A stretch of 64,000 nt of DNA, taken from NCBI RefSeq assembly GCF_963678225.1, contig NZ_OY782764.1:1989001-2053000 (forward strand), read 5' to 3'. The notes beneath the pieces are model-generated. The model ran no database searches and was not told the DNA's origin. It was given only the letters and a program-made list of their open reading frames with translations. Each line of letters starts with the position of its first letter. Position 1 is the stretch's first letter. Source of the DNA: an uncultured Cohaesibacter sp. GTDB lineage: Bacteria > Pseudomonadota > Alphaproteobacteria > Rhizobiales > Cohaesibacteraceae. Positions 8,969 to 17,202 of the stretch are shown here, piece by piece. A program made the translations under genes and the position numbers.

Positions 8969-9610
8969 GTGTCCGTGGACCAAGACATGTCATTTGTGAA
9001 ACCGGAGGAGAGACAATCCTCCGTGTCCCAGATCATTTCGGACTTGCGCAAGAAGAACGGTTGGACTCTGGCTGAAATGTCCAAGCGGACCGGCGTTTCC
9101 ATCTCCTCTTTGTCGAAAATCGAAAATGGTCAGAGCCAACCGGCCTATAGCGTTCTGACTCGTCTGGCCTCCGGCCTTGATGTCGATTTTGCCGAGCTGG
9201 TGGGAGCAGAAGCCCCCAAGCAGCGCTGTGTCGGTGCCGCACGCACCATCAGCCGGGCAGGGGAGGGCAAGAAGCTCTCCAATGACATGGGGCTCTATGA
9301 ATTGCTCTCGACCGAGCTGGCGGCCAAGCTGCTCCAGCCCATGGTCATCGAGGTCAATCCACGCGTCAGCGGACATCCGGCACCGCAAAGCGCCCATTCG
9401 GGCGAAGAGTTCGTCTATGTGCTCGAAGGGGATGTCATTTTCGAGATGGACCCTTACGCACCGACGCTGATGTCGACCGGCGACTCGGTCTATTTCGATG
9501 CAGCCCAGACCCATAGCTTCTATGCTGTGGGCCCCAAGACAGGGCGCATCCTGTCCATTTGCTCGGCTGATACCGTTGACCTGCTGACAAAAAATCTGGA
9601 TAAAAAATGA
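8969..9610 (+). CDS. XRE-family transcriptional regulator with C-terminal cupin domain
   Basis: A helix-turn-helix of the XRE/Cro type sits near the N terminus (LAEMSKRTGVSISSLSKIE). A cupin sensor domain follows, with the typical HSGEEFVYVLEGD and D-A-A-Q-T-H-S segments. Proteins of this build usually repress a catabolic or transport operon until a small ligand binds the cupin. GTG 8969 has a good upstream AAAGGGGA; in-frame ATGs at 8933 and 8942 would add 9-12 residues. The stop codon overlaps the next start by four bases (ATGA). Being embedded in the operon, it probably autoregulates the unit and perhaps the divergent nucleoside hydrolase. Confidence 0.9.
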   Translation: MSVDQDMSFVKPEERQSSVSQIISDLRKKNGWTLAEMSKRTGVSISSLSKIENGQSQPAYSVLTRLASGLDVDFAELVGAEAPKQRCVGAARTISRAGEGKKLSNDMGLYELLSTELAAKLLQPMVIEVNPRVSGHPAPQSAHSGEEFVYVLEGDVIFEMDPYAPTLMSTGDSVYFDAAQTHSFYAVGPKTGRILSICSADTVDLLTKNLDKK

Positions 9611-11448
9611 TCACAGCAAAATCCGAAGTTCAAATCCGCCAGCAGCTGACCCTCGTCGCGCTAGGCAAGGCTCCTGCCGATCTGGTGCTGCATGTGGGCA
9701 AGCTGCTCGACACCGCCACGCGCACATGGTCGAGCACGCAGGAAATCGTCATCAAGGGCGACCGGATCGCCTATGTCGGTCCTATTGGCTCGTGGACAGG
9801 GGCTTGCGAGACTATCGTCAAACGCCCCGATCTGATGGCCATTCCGGGGCTTGGCGAAGTGCATAAGCATATTGAAAGCTCGCATTTGACGCCGGAGTGG
9901 GAAGCCGCCCTCGTATTGCCTCGTGGCAATACATGGACCTGCGAAGCCAGCCACGAATTCTCCAACGTGCGCGGGTCGCGCACCGTGGAATTCTGGCTTG
10001 AAGCCCGCAAGCAGGGCTCACCCCTCAAGATTTTCCCTCTTCCCGGCTCTGCCGTGCCCCCCACCGCCTATGAACATGGCGGCGGATATCTGGGCTATGA
10101 CGAGCAGAAAGACTTCATCGGCAATTCCATGATGGTGGCGGGCTTGGACGAAGTCATGGACTGGCCAGCCGTCTGGAACCCGGAAAACGCGTCTCACAAG
10201 CGGCTCTGGGGAATGATCGAAGCAACCTTTGAAGCCCGTGGCGTGGTCGAAGGTCATGCGGCAGGCCTCAAGGATCTGCCTACCATCAATGCCTTTGCCG
10301 CAGCAGGGCTTGCTTCGGACCATGAAGCATGGACCGCTGAGGAATTCTGGGACAAGCTGACCCACGGTCTGTTCATCGAATTGCGCCCCCATTCCATGCT
10401 GGATGTCTTGCAGGGCCTCATGGAAAAGGGGCTTGAAGACTGGTCCCAGATTGCCTTTACCACCGATGACCGTTCGGCCTCGGAAACACTGGAAAAAGGT
10501 GCAACCGATTACAATGTTCGCCTCGCTATCCAATCTGGCCTGAAGCCGGAAATCGCCATTCAGTGCGTGACCATCAACCCGGCGCGCCACATGCGGCTCA
10601 CCCCATGGGTGGGCTCTCTTACGCCGGGGCGTTTTGCCGATATCGTGCTGCTCTCCGATCTGGAAAGCTTCGAGATCGCTGAAGTCTGGGCCGATGGACG
10701 GCAGGTCTCTGAAGGCAAGCGCTTCACTGAACCTGTGCCCGAAATCAACTGGCCGGACTGGGCGCGCGATACGGTGCAAGTCGGCGGAGCGCTCAGCGCT
10801 GCGGATTTTGCCATTCCCGCGAAGGCCGGACGCGAAACGATGACAGCGGCGGTGCTGCGCCCGTTCCATTGGGAAGAGACCTTCCTCACCTATGAGCTGC
10901 CGGTGAAAGAGGGTTTGGTTCAGCGGGATGTCAGCCGCAACATCACCAAATTTGCCATTGTTGACCGGTTCTCCGGCACAAAATCCCTCTCGAAAATGTT
11001 CTGGGCAGGCACTGGGCCGAGCACGCCCGATTGCGCGCTTGCCAGCTCTCTGGCGCACGATAAGCATAATGTCTGGTGCGTTGGCTCGTCTGATGAAGCG
11101 ATGGCCATGGCTGTCAATGTCTTGTCAGAAATCGGTGGCGGCTGGGCTCTGGTGCGGGAAAACAAGGTCGTCGCCACCGTGCGCTATGAGGTGGCCGGGC
11201 TGATGTCCTCCCGCTCTGCAGAAGCGCTGGATGCGGACATGCAAAAGCTCTATGCGGAAGGCGCAAAGATTGACTGGATGTTCGAGCCCTCCTCTTCGCC
11301 GCGCTGGTGGGCAGGGTTCCCCGAGCGTCTGGCCTTTGCCACCCTTACCTGTGCTCCATGGCGCTGGGTGCTGGTTGCTCCCGCTGAGGGCATCCCGGAG
11401 GGGCTCGTCAATGTTGCGACCGGCGAAACCCATCCGGTGGTCTGGTAA
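9607..11448 (+). CDS. Adenine-deaminase-family amidohydrolase
   Basis: A 613-residue metallohydrolase with the layout of adenine deaminase: an amidohydrolase barrel and the adenine-deaminase C-terminal domain. The metal-binding HxH is in VHKHIESS, and the later signature segments EGHAAGL, SDHEAW, and TDDRS (metal aspartate) are present. The HIESS motif follows PGLGE instead of the usual PGFID, and the C terminus ends in WMFEPSSS-type sequence unlike E. coli or Bacillus enzymes. It is therefore probably a diverged subgroup whose substrate may not be adenine. It overlaps the regulator gene and precedes the M20 hydrolase by 36 bases. Confidence 0.85.
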   Translation: MITAKSEVQIRQQLTLVALGKAPADLVLHVGKLLDTATRTWSSTQEIVIKGDRIAYVGPIGSWTGACETIVKRPDLMAIPGLGEVHKHIESSHLTPEWEAALVLPRGNTWTCEASHEFSNVRGSRTVEFWLEARKQGSPLKIFPLPGSAVPPTAYEHGGGYLGYDEQKDFIGNSMMVAGLDEVMDWPAVWNPENASHKRLWGMIEATFEARGVVEGHAAGLKDLPTINAFAAAGLASDHEAWTAEEFWDKLTHGLFIELRPHSMLDVLQGLMEKGLEDWSQIAFTTDDRSASETLEKGATDYNVRLAIQSGLKPEIAIQCVTINPARHMRLTPWVGSLTPGRFADIVLLSDLESFEIAEVWADGRQVSEGKRFTEPVPEINWPDWARDTVQVGGALSAADFAIPAKAGRETMTAAVLRPFHWEETFLTYELPVKEGLVQRDVSRNITKFAIVDRFSGTKSLSKMFWAGTGPSTPDCALASSLAHDKHNVWCVGSSDEAMAMAVNVLSEIGGGWALVRENKVVATVRYEVAGLMSSRSAEALDADMQKLYAEGAKIDWMFEPSSSPRWWAGFPERLAFATLTCAPWRWVLVAPAEGIPEGLVNVATGETHPVVW

Positions 11449-11484
11449 TCGGGTGTGCAGCGAACGAGCAAGAAGCAAGAGACT

Positions 11485-12717
11485 ATGACAAGCAACCTTC
11501 ATATCAACTCCGACCGCCTGTGGCAGAGCCTTGAAGACATGGCCAAAATCGGCCCCGGCGTGGCAGGCGGCAACAATCGCCAGGCCGTGACCGACGCAGA
11601 TGGCGAGGCCCGAACCCTGTTTGCCGCTTGGTGCAAAGAGGCAGGACTGACCATGGCTGTCGATACGGTCGGCAACATGTTCATGATGCGCCCGGGCACT
11701 GACCCTGACGCCTTGCCCGTGTATGTTGGCTCCCATCTGGATACCGTTCCTGCAGGGGGGCGTTATGACGGGGTGCTGGGCGTGCTGGCCGGGCTTGAAT
11801 TGGTGCGCACGCTCAATGAGGCCGACATCAAGACCAGACATCCAATCGTGGTGGTCAACTGGTCCAACGAAGAAGGCGCACGCTTCCATCCGGCCATGCT
11901 TGGCTCGGGCGTGTTCATAGGCAAGCAGGATCAAGCCTTTGCCTATGGGCGCGAAGATATGGATGGCAAACGCTTTGGCGATGAATTAAAGCGCATCGGC
12001 TGGGCTGGAGATGAAATCCCCGGAAGCCGCAAGATACAGGCCTATTTCGAGCTGCATATCGAGCAAGGGCCGGTGCTGGAAGCCGCAAACAAGGAAATCG
12101 GCGTCATCACCCATTGTCAGGGCATGAAGCGACCGCAATATACCCTCATTGGCAAGGCGGTGCACACCGGCTCGACCCCGATGCATATGCGCATCAATGC
12201 GGGTCTTGCTGCAGCTCGTATCACCGAAGTGGTACAGGACGTCGCCATGGCCGAACAGCCCAACGCCGTGGCCGGGATCGGCAAGATGGTCTATGACCCA
12301 TGTTCCCCCAACGTGCTACCGTCGACTGTGATCTTCACCATCGATATCCGCACAGTGGATGGCGACAAACTGCAACGCATGTATGACACCATCTGGCAAA
12401 GAGCGGAAAAGATCTGTGCGGACTTGGGTGTTGGCTGTGCGGTGGAAGAGGTCGGCTCTTTTGATCCGGTCACCTTCTCTCCTGAACTGGTCGATATGGT
12501 GCGGTCCTCCGCAGAGACGCTGGGCTATAAGCATATGGATATGGTGTCCGGCTCAGGCCATGATGCCTGCTGGATTGCCGAAGTGGCTCCAGCAGCGATG
12601 ATCATGTGTCCATGTGTTGATGGCCTGTCACACAATGAGGCAGAAGCCATCTCTTCAGAATGGGCTGCCGCTAGTGCTGATGTTTTGCTTCACTCGGTTT
12701 TGAAGGTTGCGATCTAA
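11485..12717 (+). CDS. M20-family Zn-dependent hydrolase (hydantoinase/carbamoylase type)
   Basis: A 410-residue binuclear metal hydrolase of the family containing N-carbamoyl-L-amino-acid hydrolase, beta-ureidopropionase and allantoate amidohydrolase. Metal ligands are visible in GSHLDTVPAGGRYDG (H84 and D95) and NEEGARF (E129, E130). LHIEQGP, TGSTPMHMR and SGSGHDA near the C terminus are the other family signatures. ATG 11485 is chosen as the first sensible start after the upstream stop; the open frame extends ten codons further back. It closes the operon. The likely job is removing a carbamoyl or ureido group from a ring-opening product. The exact substrate cannot be assigned. Confidence 0.9.
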   Translation: MTSNLHINSDRLWQSLEDMAKIGPGVAGGNNRQAVTDADGEARTLFAAWCKEAGLTMAVDTVGNMFMMRPGTDPDALPVYVGSHLDTVPAGGRYDGVLGVLAGLELVRTLNEADIKTRHPIVVVNWSNEEGARFHPAMLGSGVFIGKQDQAFAYGREDMDGKRFGDELKRIGWAGDEIPGSRKIQAYFELHIEQGPVLEAANKEIGVITHCQGMKRPQYTLIGKAVHTGSTPMHMRINAGLAAARITEVVQDVAMAEQPNAVAGIGKMVYDPCSPNVLPSTVIFTIDIRTVDGDKLQRMYDTIWQRAEKICADLGVGCAVEEVGSFDPVTFSPELVDMVRSSAETLGYKHMDMVSGSGHDACWIAEVAPAAMIMCPCVDGLSHNEAEAISSEWAAASADVLLHSVLKVAI

Positions 12718-13103
12718 ACCGACCAGTCATGATGATGCATGGGGTCTACTGGCTCCATCTGTTGGTATGCCATGTCGATCTGAAAAGAGGTGTTTGGCGC
12801 AATTCATTGGGCGAAATGCCAAGAAAAAAGTTTGATCAGGGGTGGGGAAAGACCCTGCCTCTTTAGGCTTCAGGCGTGGCTTTTTGCGGTTTTACAGCGC
12901 CGATGAGGAAAAATCGGACGAGAAAATCCGTTGCGCAAAAACAAAATTGAATTTCGCGCAAAGCTATCCGTCGACCGAAAAAGTCGCCCTCGAACATATC
13001 TTCTTTATAGCTATTCTAATATCATGGGTCCATTGCCTAGCACAATGCGACAAAGTTTCCTTCCAGCTAGAATAGGCGGGTCATAACCGACTGGGAGGAC
13101 CTT
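12718..13103. other. Intergenic region ahead of cytochrome c peroxidase
   Basis: About 390 bp with no convincing gene; the 77-codon open frame at 12842-13075 has no family resemblance and no ribosome-binding site. Upstream of the peroxidase there are two copies of CTATTCTA in opposite orientation, 13011-13018 and 13068-13075 (as TAGAATAG). These faintly recall alphaproteobacterial iron-responsive half-sites. A GGGAGGA ribosome-binding site precedes the ATG at 13104. Confidence 0.5.
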
Positions 13104-14159
13104 ATGACCACAAAAAACCTAAGAGCAATGCTTGCCTGCACTGTTTTCCTGGCAGTGCCGACAGCCGCATTGTCCAACGATCTGTTGGAAGAAGCAAAAG
13201 ACTATTTCGAACCGATCCCGTCTGTTGTTCCTGCTGTCAAGAACAACGCCGTGACGGGTGATAAGATTGAATTGGGCAAAATGCTCTTTTTCGATCCGCG
13301 TCTCTCCTCATCGGCCCTGATTTCGTGCAATACCTGCCATAATCTGGGCATGGGGGGTGACGACAATCTGGAAACATCGATCGGTCACGGTTGGCAGAAG
13401 GGACCACGCAATGCGCCTACCGTGCTGAATGCGGTGTTCAATATTGCCCAATTCTGGGATGGCCGCGCCGAAGATCTCAAGGCTCAGGCCAAGGGACCGG
13501 TGCAAGCCGGTGTTGAAATGGCCTCCACTCCAGCCCGCGTCGAAGCAACGCTCAAAAGCATGCCTGCTTATGAAGTTGCGTTTGCCAAGGCATTCCCGGG
13601 AGAGGATAGCCCGATCAGTTTCGATAATATGGCCAAGGCCATAGAAGCTTTTGAAGCAACCCTGATTACACCCTATTCACGTTTTGACCAGTTTCTGGAA
13701 GGAAACACAAAGGTCATGAATGAGGAGGAGCAGGCCGGTCTGCAGCTCTTCATCGATACGGGCTGCGCTTCCTGCCATGCAGGGGTTAATCTCGGGGGAG
13801 AAGGCTACTATCCGTTTGGTGTTGTCGAAAAGCCGGGGGCAGACGTTCTGCCTGCAGGGGACAAGGGCCGTTTCGCTGTGACACAGACCGCCGACGAGGA
13901 ATATGTGTTCCGCGCCGGACCCTTGCGTAATATCGAGTTGACCGCTCCTTATTTCCATTCTGGCAAGGTGTGGGATCTCGAACAGGCCGTCGCCATTATG
14001 GGGACAAGCCAGTTGGGTGAGGATTTGTCTGATGACGAGATCAGGAAGATCACGGCCTTCTTGAAAACCCTCACCGGAGAACAGCCCAAAGTAGACTATC
14101 CAATTCTTCCGGTTGAAACGTCAGAAACACCAAAGCCAGAGTTGATGGTTGTAAAATAA
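13104..14159 (+). CDS. Di-haem cytochrome c peroxidase, exported
   Basis: A 351-residue periplasmic enzyme of the bacterial CcpA/MauG family, which reduces hydrogen peroxide with electrons from cytochrome c. An N-terminal signal peptide ends near ALSND. Two c-type haem sites are seen: C75-N-T-C78-H79 and C221-A-S-C224-H225. FFDPRLSSS, the W-x-G-R segment of FWDGRAEDL and a C-terminal RAGPLRNIELTAPYFHSG are typical of the family. It has its own promoter region and a strong terminator directly after, so it is probably monocistronic. MsrA and a Spx/ArsC-like gene nearby suggest a loose oxidative-stress neighbourhood. Confidence 0.93.
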   Translation: MTTKNLRAMLACTVFLAVPTAALSNDLLEEAKDYFEPIPSVVPAVKNNAVTGDKIELGKMLFFDPRLSSSALISCNTCHNLGMGGDDNLETSIGHGWQKGPRNAPTVLNAVFNIAQFWDGRAEDLKAQAKGPVQAGVEMASTPARVEATLKSMPAYEVAFAKAFPGEDSPISFDNMAKAIEAFEATLITPYSRFDQFLEGNTKVMNEEEQAGLQLFIDTGCASCHAGVNLGGEGYYPFGVVEKPGADVLPAGDKGRFAVTQTADEEYVFRAGPLRNIELTAPYFHSGKVWDLEQAVAIMGTSQLGEDLSDDEIRKITAFLKTLTGEQPKVDYPILPVETSETPKPELMVVK

Positions 14160-14191
14160 TGCAGTGTTAGCACATTTTTAGTAAGAAAATG

Positions 14192-14217
14192 ACCTTTCCG
14201 GAGTATTTCGGAAAGGT
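14192..14217 (+). terminator. Rho-independent terminator after cytochrome c peroxidase
   Basis: ACCTTTCCG (14192-14200) pairs perfectly with CGGAAAGGT (14209-14217) around an eight-base loop and is followed by the T-rich TATTTATTATTTAT. It lies about 30 bases after the peroxidase stop codon. Confidence 0.8.
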
Positions 14218-14408
14218 TATTTATTATTTATACCACTTTAGAGTTGTGGATGCATTTGGAAATATCCAAACTTGGTTTGGGTGTAAGGAGAAAAGTGTGA
14301 ACTGAAGGATTTATTGTTTCCTAAATACTATATTAACTATGATCTATAACTCGCCCTTTAGGCTTTCTAAATAGGATTAGCAGCCATTATCAAAGCAAGG
14401 GATGATTT

Positions 14409-15935
14409 ATGGGTGTCGCTTCAGGTCGTCAGAAAGTGAATTTTGGAGCCATTGTCATTGTGGCCTGTGTTGGCGTGTTTCTCGCCCTGACCTTCTCGAA
14501 TATCTTTCTGCTGAACCGCTCTGGCGAAATCGCTAACTCAGTGCGTCATGAACAGGAGCGCAAGCTCGTTGAGCATGAGCTGAATAATTTCCTGATCCTG
14601 TTTGCCCATGCCCAATCGCAGGTTTCCGATTGGGATGCCTCCTATGATGCCTTCATGGGCGAGATTGATGATGAATTTGTCTTTGACAATATCACGTCCT
14701 GGCTTTGGGGGGATTTCGGAATTCTGATGACCTATGTGGTCACACCTGCCAACAAAACCAAAGTGGCAGTTCTCAAGGAGACGCGGCTCAAGGCGGGGCA
14801 GGGCGAATATATCATCGAGGAAAATATCGACCTCGTAGAAGAAGCGCGGGCGAAATTCCAAAAGGAATTCACCACGGACAAGCCCATGCCGGCAGCTCAA
14901 TTGCTCAAGGACATTCTGGCTGGTCCTGAGGAAGGACGCTTCGCCTGGTCCATTCGCCCCGTCAATGGTCGCCTGTCCTATGTTATCGCTCAGGCTGTCG
15001 CGCCAAACCGGGCCGTTGAGTTGGGTAACCATGAACCGGATGTTCTTTTCACGGTCAAGCAGATCAACAAGGACTACATAGCAGCTGCCAGTGAAAAGCT
15101 GGTTGTTGAAGACTTTCATTTCGACTATCTCGATAGCGTGAAAAATGAAATCGGATATTTGCCGCTTGTTACCTTGCCCGATGGGCGTATTGCTCACGCT
15201 CGTTGGACGCCGGACGATCCTTCAAGAGCCATTTGGCAGCAGACACTGCCAGTTCTGGCTGTTCCTTTCTTCATCACCGCTCTTGCGCTTGTTGCCATCG
15301 CCTGGCGGTTCAGCTTTATGCTGCGGGCGCTGCAGAAAAGCGAGGAGCAGAACCGGTTTCTGGCACTTCATGATGCCTTGACGGGGCTGCCCAACCGCCT
15401 GTTCTTTGATCGGGAGCTGGAAGAAACGATCCTGCAGAGAAAACAGAAGCGGTGTGCCATTATCAGCCTTGATCTGGATCGCTTTAAAGCCGTCAATGAC
15501 AATTATGGGCATCAGGCGGGTGATATGGTTCTGTCTGCCGTCTCTGAGCGTATCTCGGAGCGTCTGGGCTCATCTGGCATGGCGTCGCGGGTAGGGGGCG
15601 ATGAATTCGGCATTCTGCTTTATGATCATCTGGAACAGGATAAGTTGGAATGCTTGTGCGAGGATCTCATCGCTGCCGTTAACATTCCGGTTCTCGTGCC
15701 CGGAGGTGTGGCGGAAGTCGGCGCGTCGATTGGCGTGGCACGCTGGCCCGAGGATGCCTTCACGGTGAAAGCCATTTTGCGCCGCGCCGACGAAGCACTC
15801 TACATTTCAAAGCAAAATGGCCGAGGACGGGTCACATTCGTTTCGCATCAGGACAAAGCGACCCTGCGCTCCGATCCGGAAGAGGAAGACCGGCGCATTC
15901 AACAGCTCAAGGCACTGCTCGCCAGAACTGGCTAG
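14409..15935 (+). CDS. Membrane diguanylate cyclase with CHASE4 sensor
   Basis: A 508-residue sensor enzyme that would make cyclic di-GMP. Membrane helix one (about 13-36) leads into a periplasmic CHASE4-type domain, recognisable by DWDASYDAF and the N-I-T-S-W segment. A second helix follows (about 278-302), then a GGDEF domain starting at LHDALTGLPNR. The catalytic motif is an intact GGDEF at 396-400. The usual inhibitory RxxD five residues before it is missing, so product inhibition at a canonical I-site is unlikely. AAGGGATG supports the start. The last four bases overlap the convergent ArsC-like gene, the two stops sharing the palindrome CTAG. Confidence 0.92.
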   Translation: MGVASGRQKVNFGAIVIVACVGVFLALTFSNIFLLNRSGEIANSVRHEQERKLVEHELNNFLILFAHAQSQVSDWDASYDAFMGEIDDEFVFDNITSWLWGDFGILMTYVVTPANKTKVAVLKETRLKAGQGEYIIEENIDLVEEARAKFQKEFTTDKPMPAAQLLKDILAGPEEGRFAWSIRPVNGRLSYVIAQAVAPNRAVELGNHEPDVLFTVKQINKDYIAAASEKLVVEDFHFDYLDSVKNEIGYLPLVTLPDGRIAHARWTPDDPSRAIWQQTLPVLAVPFFITALALVAIAWRFSFMLRALQKSEEQNRFLALHDALTGLPNRLFFDRELEETILQRKQKRCAIISLDLDRFKAVNDNYGHQAGDMVLSAVSERISERLGSSGMASRVGGDEFGILLYDHLEQDKLECLCEDLIAAVNIPVLVPGGVAEVGASIGVARWPEDAFTVKAILRRADEALYISKQNGRGRVTFVSHQDKATLRSDPEEEDRRIQQLKALLARTG

Positions 15936-16276
15936 CTCTTGAGAAGAGCGTCCTGCTGTGCCTTGCCAAAGCCTACGAAGATGGTGTCTTCCGTTTCAAT
16001 GACGGGGCGCTTGATGAGTGTGGGGTTGGTGAGCATCAGCGAACGCGCATTGGTTTCGTCCAGATTCTGCTTGTCTGCTTCATCCAGCGCGCGCCACGAT
16101 GTGGAGCGTCGATTGAGCAACGCCTCCCAGCCCAAAGCGGCAAGCCAGCGATCCATATCATCCCCGGTTAAATCGCCGCTGCGCAGGTCCATAAACGTTA
16201 CCGATTTGCCAGCGCCTTCGAGCGTTTTAAGCGCCTTGCGGCAGGTGTCGCATGTCTTGATACCGAATAGCTTCAT
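15932..16276 (-). CDS. ArsC/Spx-family thioredoxin-fold protein
   Basis: A 114-residue small cytoplasmic protein of the ArsC-like/Spx/YffB group. The N terminus MKLFGIKTCDTCRKALK has a CxxC motif at the active-site position, and RPVIE near residue 90 is the second family signature (RPxxE). Arsenate reductases proper have HNxxCxxS there, so this is more likely a redox or regulatory YffB/Spx homologue than an arsenate reductase. It is convergent with the diguanylate cyclase. Confidence 0.85.
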   Translation of the reverse strand: MKLFGIKTCDTCRKALKTLEGAGKSVTFMDLRSGDLTGDDMDRWLAALGWEALLNRRSTSWRALDEADKQNLDETNARSLMLTNPTLIKRPVIETEDTIFVGFGKAQQDALLKS

Positions 16277-16384
16277 GGCGTCAATATCCTTCTGCCAAGG
16301 AGGGAATCAATCAGTCTTTGGCCAGAGCCTAGGCAAAGCCCGAAAAAGAGGAAAGGACTATTCGGGCTTTGCGACAGACTTGTG

Positions 16385-17011
16385 CTATTTCTTCTTGATC
16401 CCCATCATCGCTTCATCGCCCCAAAGTTCTTCTATTCGCGCATCACGGCCGCAGGCAAAGCGATAATAGGTGTAGCGAATGGGGTTCTTGTTATAATAAT
16501 CCTGATGATAGTCTTCGGCGGCAAAGAATGGCGCTGCCGGACGAATTTCCGTGGCGATCGGAGCCCCCAGTTTTCCGCTTTCCTCCAGCGCTTTCTTCGA
16601 CGCTTCTGCGATTTTGGCCTGGTCCTCATCAAGTGTATAGATAGCGGTGGAGTAGCTATGGCCGCGGTCGCAGAACTGGCCACCTCCATCCGTCGGATCA
16701 ACCGAGCGCCAGAAAATGTCCAGCAGCTTGTCATAGCTGACCTTGTTGCTGTCATAAGTGATGCGCACAACTTCGCGGTGGCCTGCTGCGCTGTGGTTCT
16801 TGTAGGTGACATTGTCGGTCGTGCTTCCGCCCGAATAGCCGGACACTGTTTCCAGCACTCCGGGTACATGGTCAAAATCGCTCTCCACACACCAGAAGCA
16901 ACCGCCAGCAAAGATGGCTGCCTTGGGCGCCTCTTGCGCTTGGACCAGAGTTGGGGCTGCAATCACAAACAAGGCGAGCAGCGCGGACTTGAAAAGGTGA
17001 GCAAACATCAT
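16385..17011 (-). CDS. msrA: Peptide-methionine (S)-S-oxide reductase, exported
   Basis: Repairs oxidised methionine. The active-site GCFWC (36-40 region; catalytic C38) is intact and the family pattern VSGYSGG, HAEVVR-like HREVVR and the YHQDYY region follow. The chosen start at 17011 (ATGATG) lies behind GGAGG and gives a signal peptide ending near VQAQ, so this MsrA is probably periplasmic; most MsrA enzymes are cytoplasmic. The longer open frame, reading 42 codons further upstream, lacks any support. It lies between two diguanylate cyclase genes and does not share an operon with them. Confidence 0.92.
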   Translation of the reverse strand: MMFAHLFKSALLALFVIAAPTLVQAQEAPKAAIFAGGCFWCVESDFDHVPGVLETVSGYSGGSTTDNVTYKNHSAAGHREVVRITYDSNKVSYDKLLDIFWRSVDPTDGGGQFCDRGHSYSTAIYTLDEDQAKIAEASKKALEESGKLGAPIATEIRPAAPFFAAEDYHQDYYNKNPIRYTYYRFACGRDARIEELWGDEAMMGIKKK

Positions 17012-17202
17012 ATTCCTCCGAAGGCGTGAGACGGGAAAAAGCCCCGGGGCCTTCCACCAGAACGGCAAAGGAAAGCCCTGTTCAGACCAGTGTGGCAGCA
17101 GATTGCGGCAATGTCTCGCCGCAATGGGCCGTCTCACGGGAGTTTGAGAGGATGTGATGGAGAAGCGCCTGCCTCATGGCGCCATTTTGTCAGGAAGCCG
17201 TG

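Noticed and set aside
10018-11067. 349-codon minus-strand frame
   Set aside because: Antisense to the adenine-deaminase-like gene, which has metal ligands in its own frame.
12842-13075. 77-codon frame before cytochrome c peroxidase
   Set aside because: No ribosome-binding site and no recognisable composition or motif.
15932-16276. Second true arsenate reductase
   Set aside because: The active site is CxxC without HNxxCxxS, so a redox or Spx/YffB-like role is more likely.
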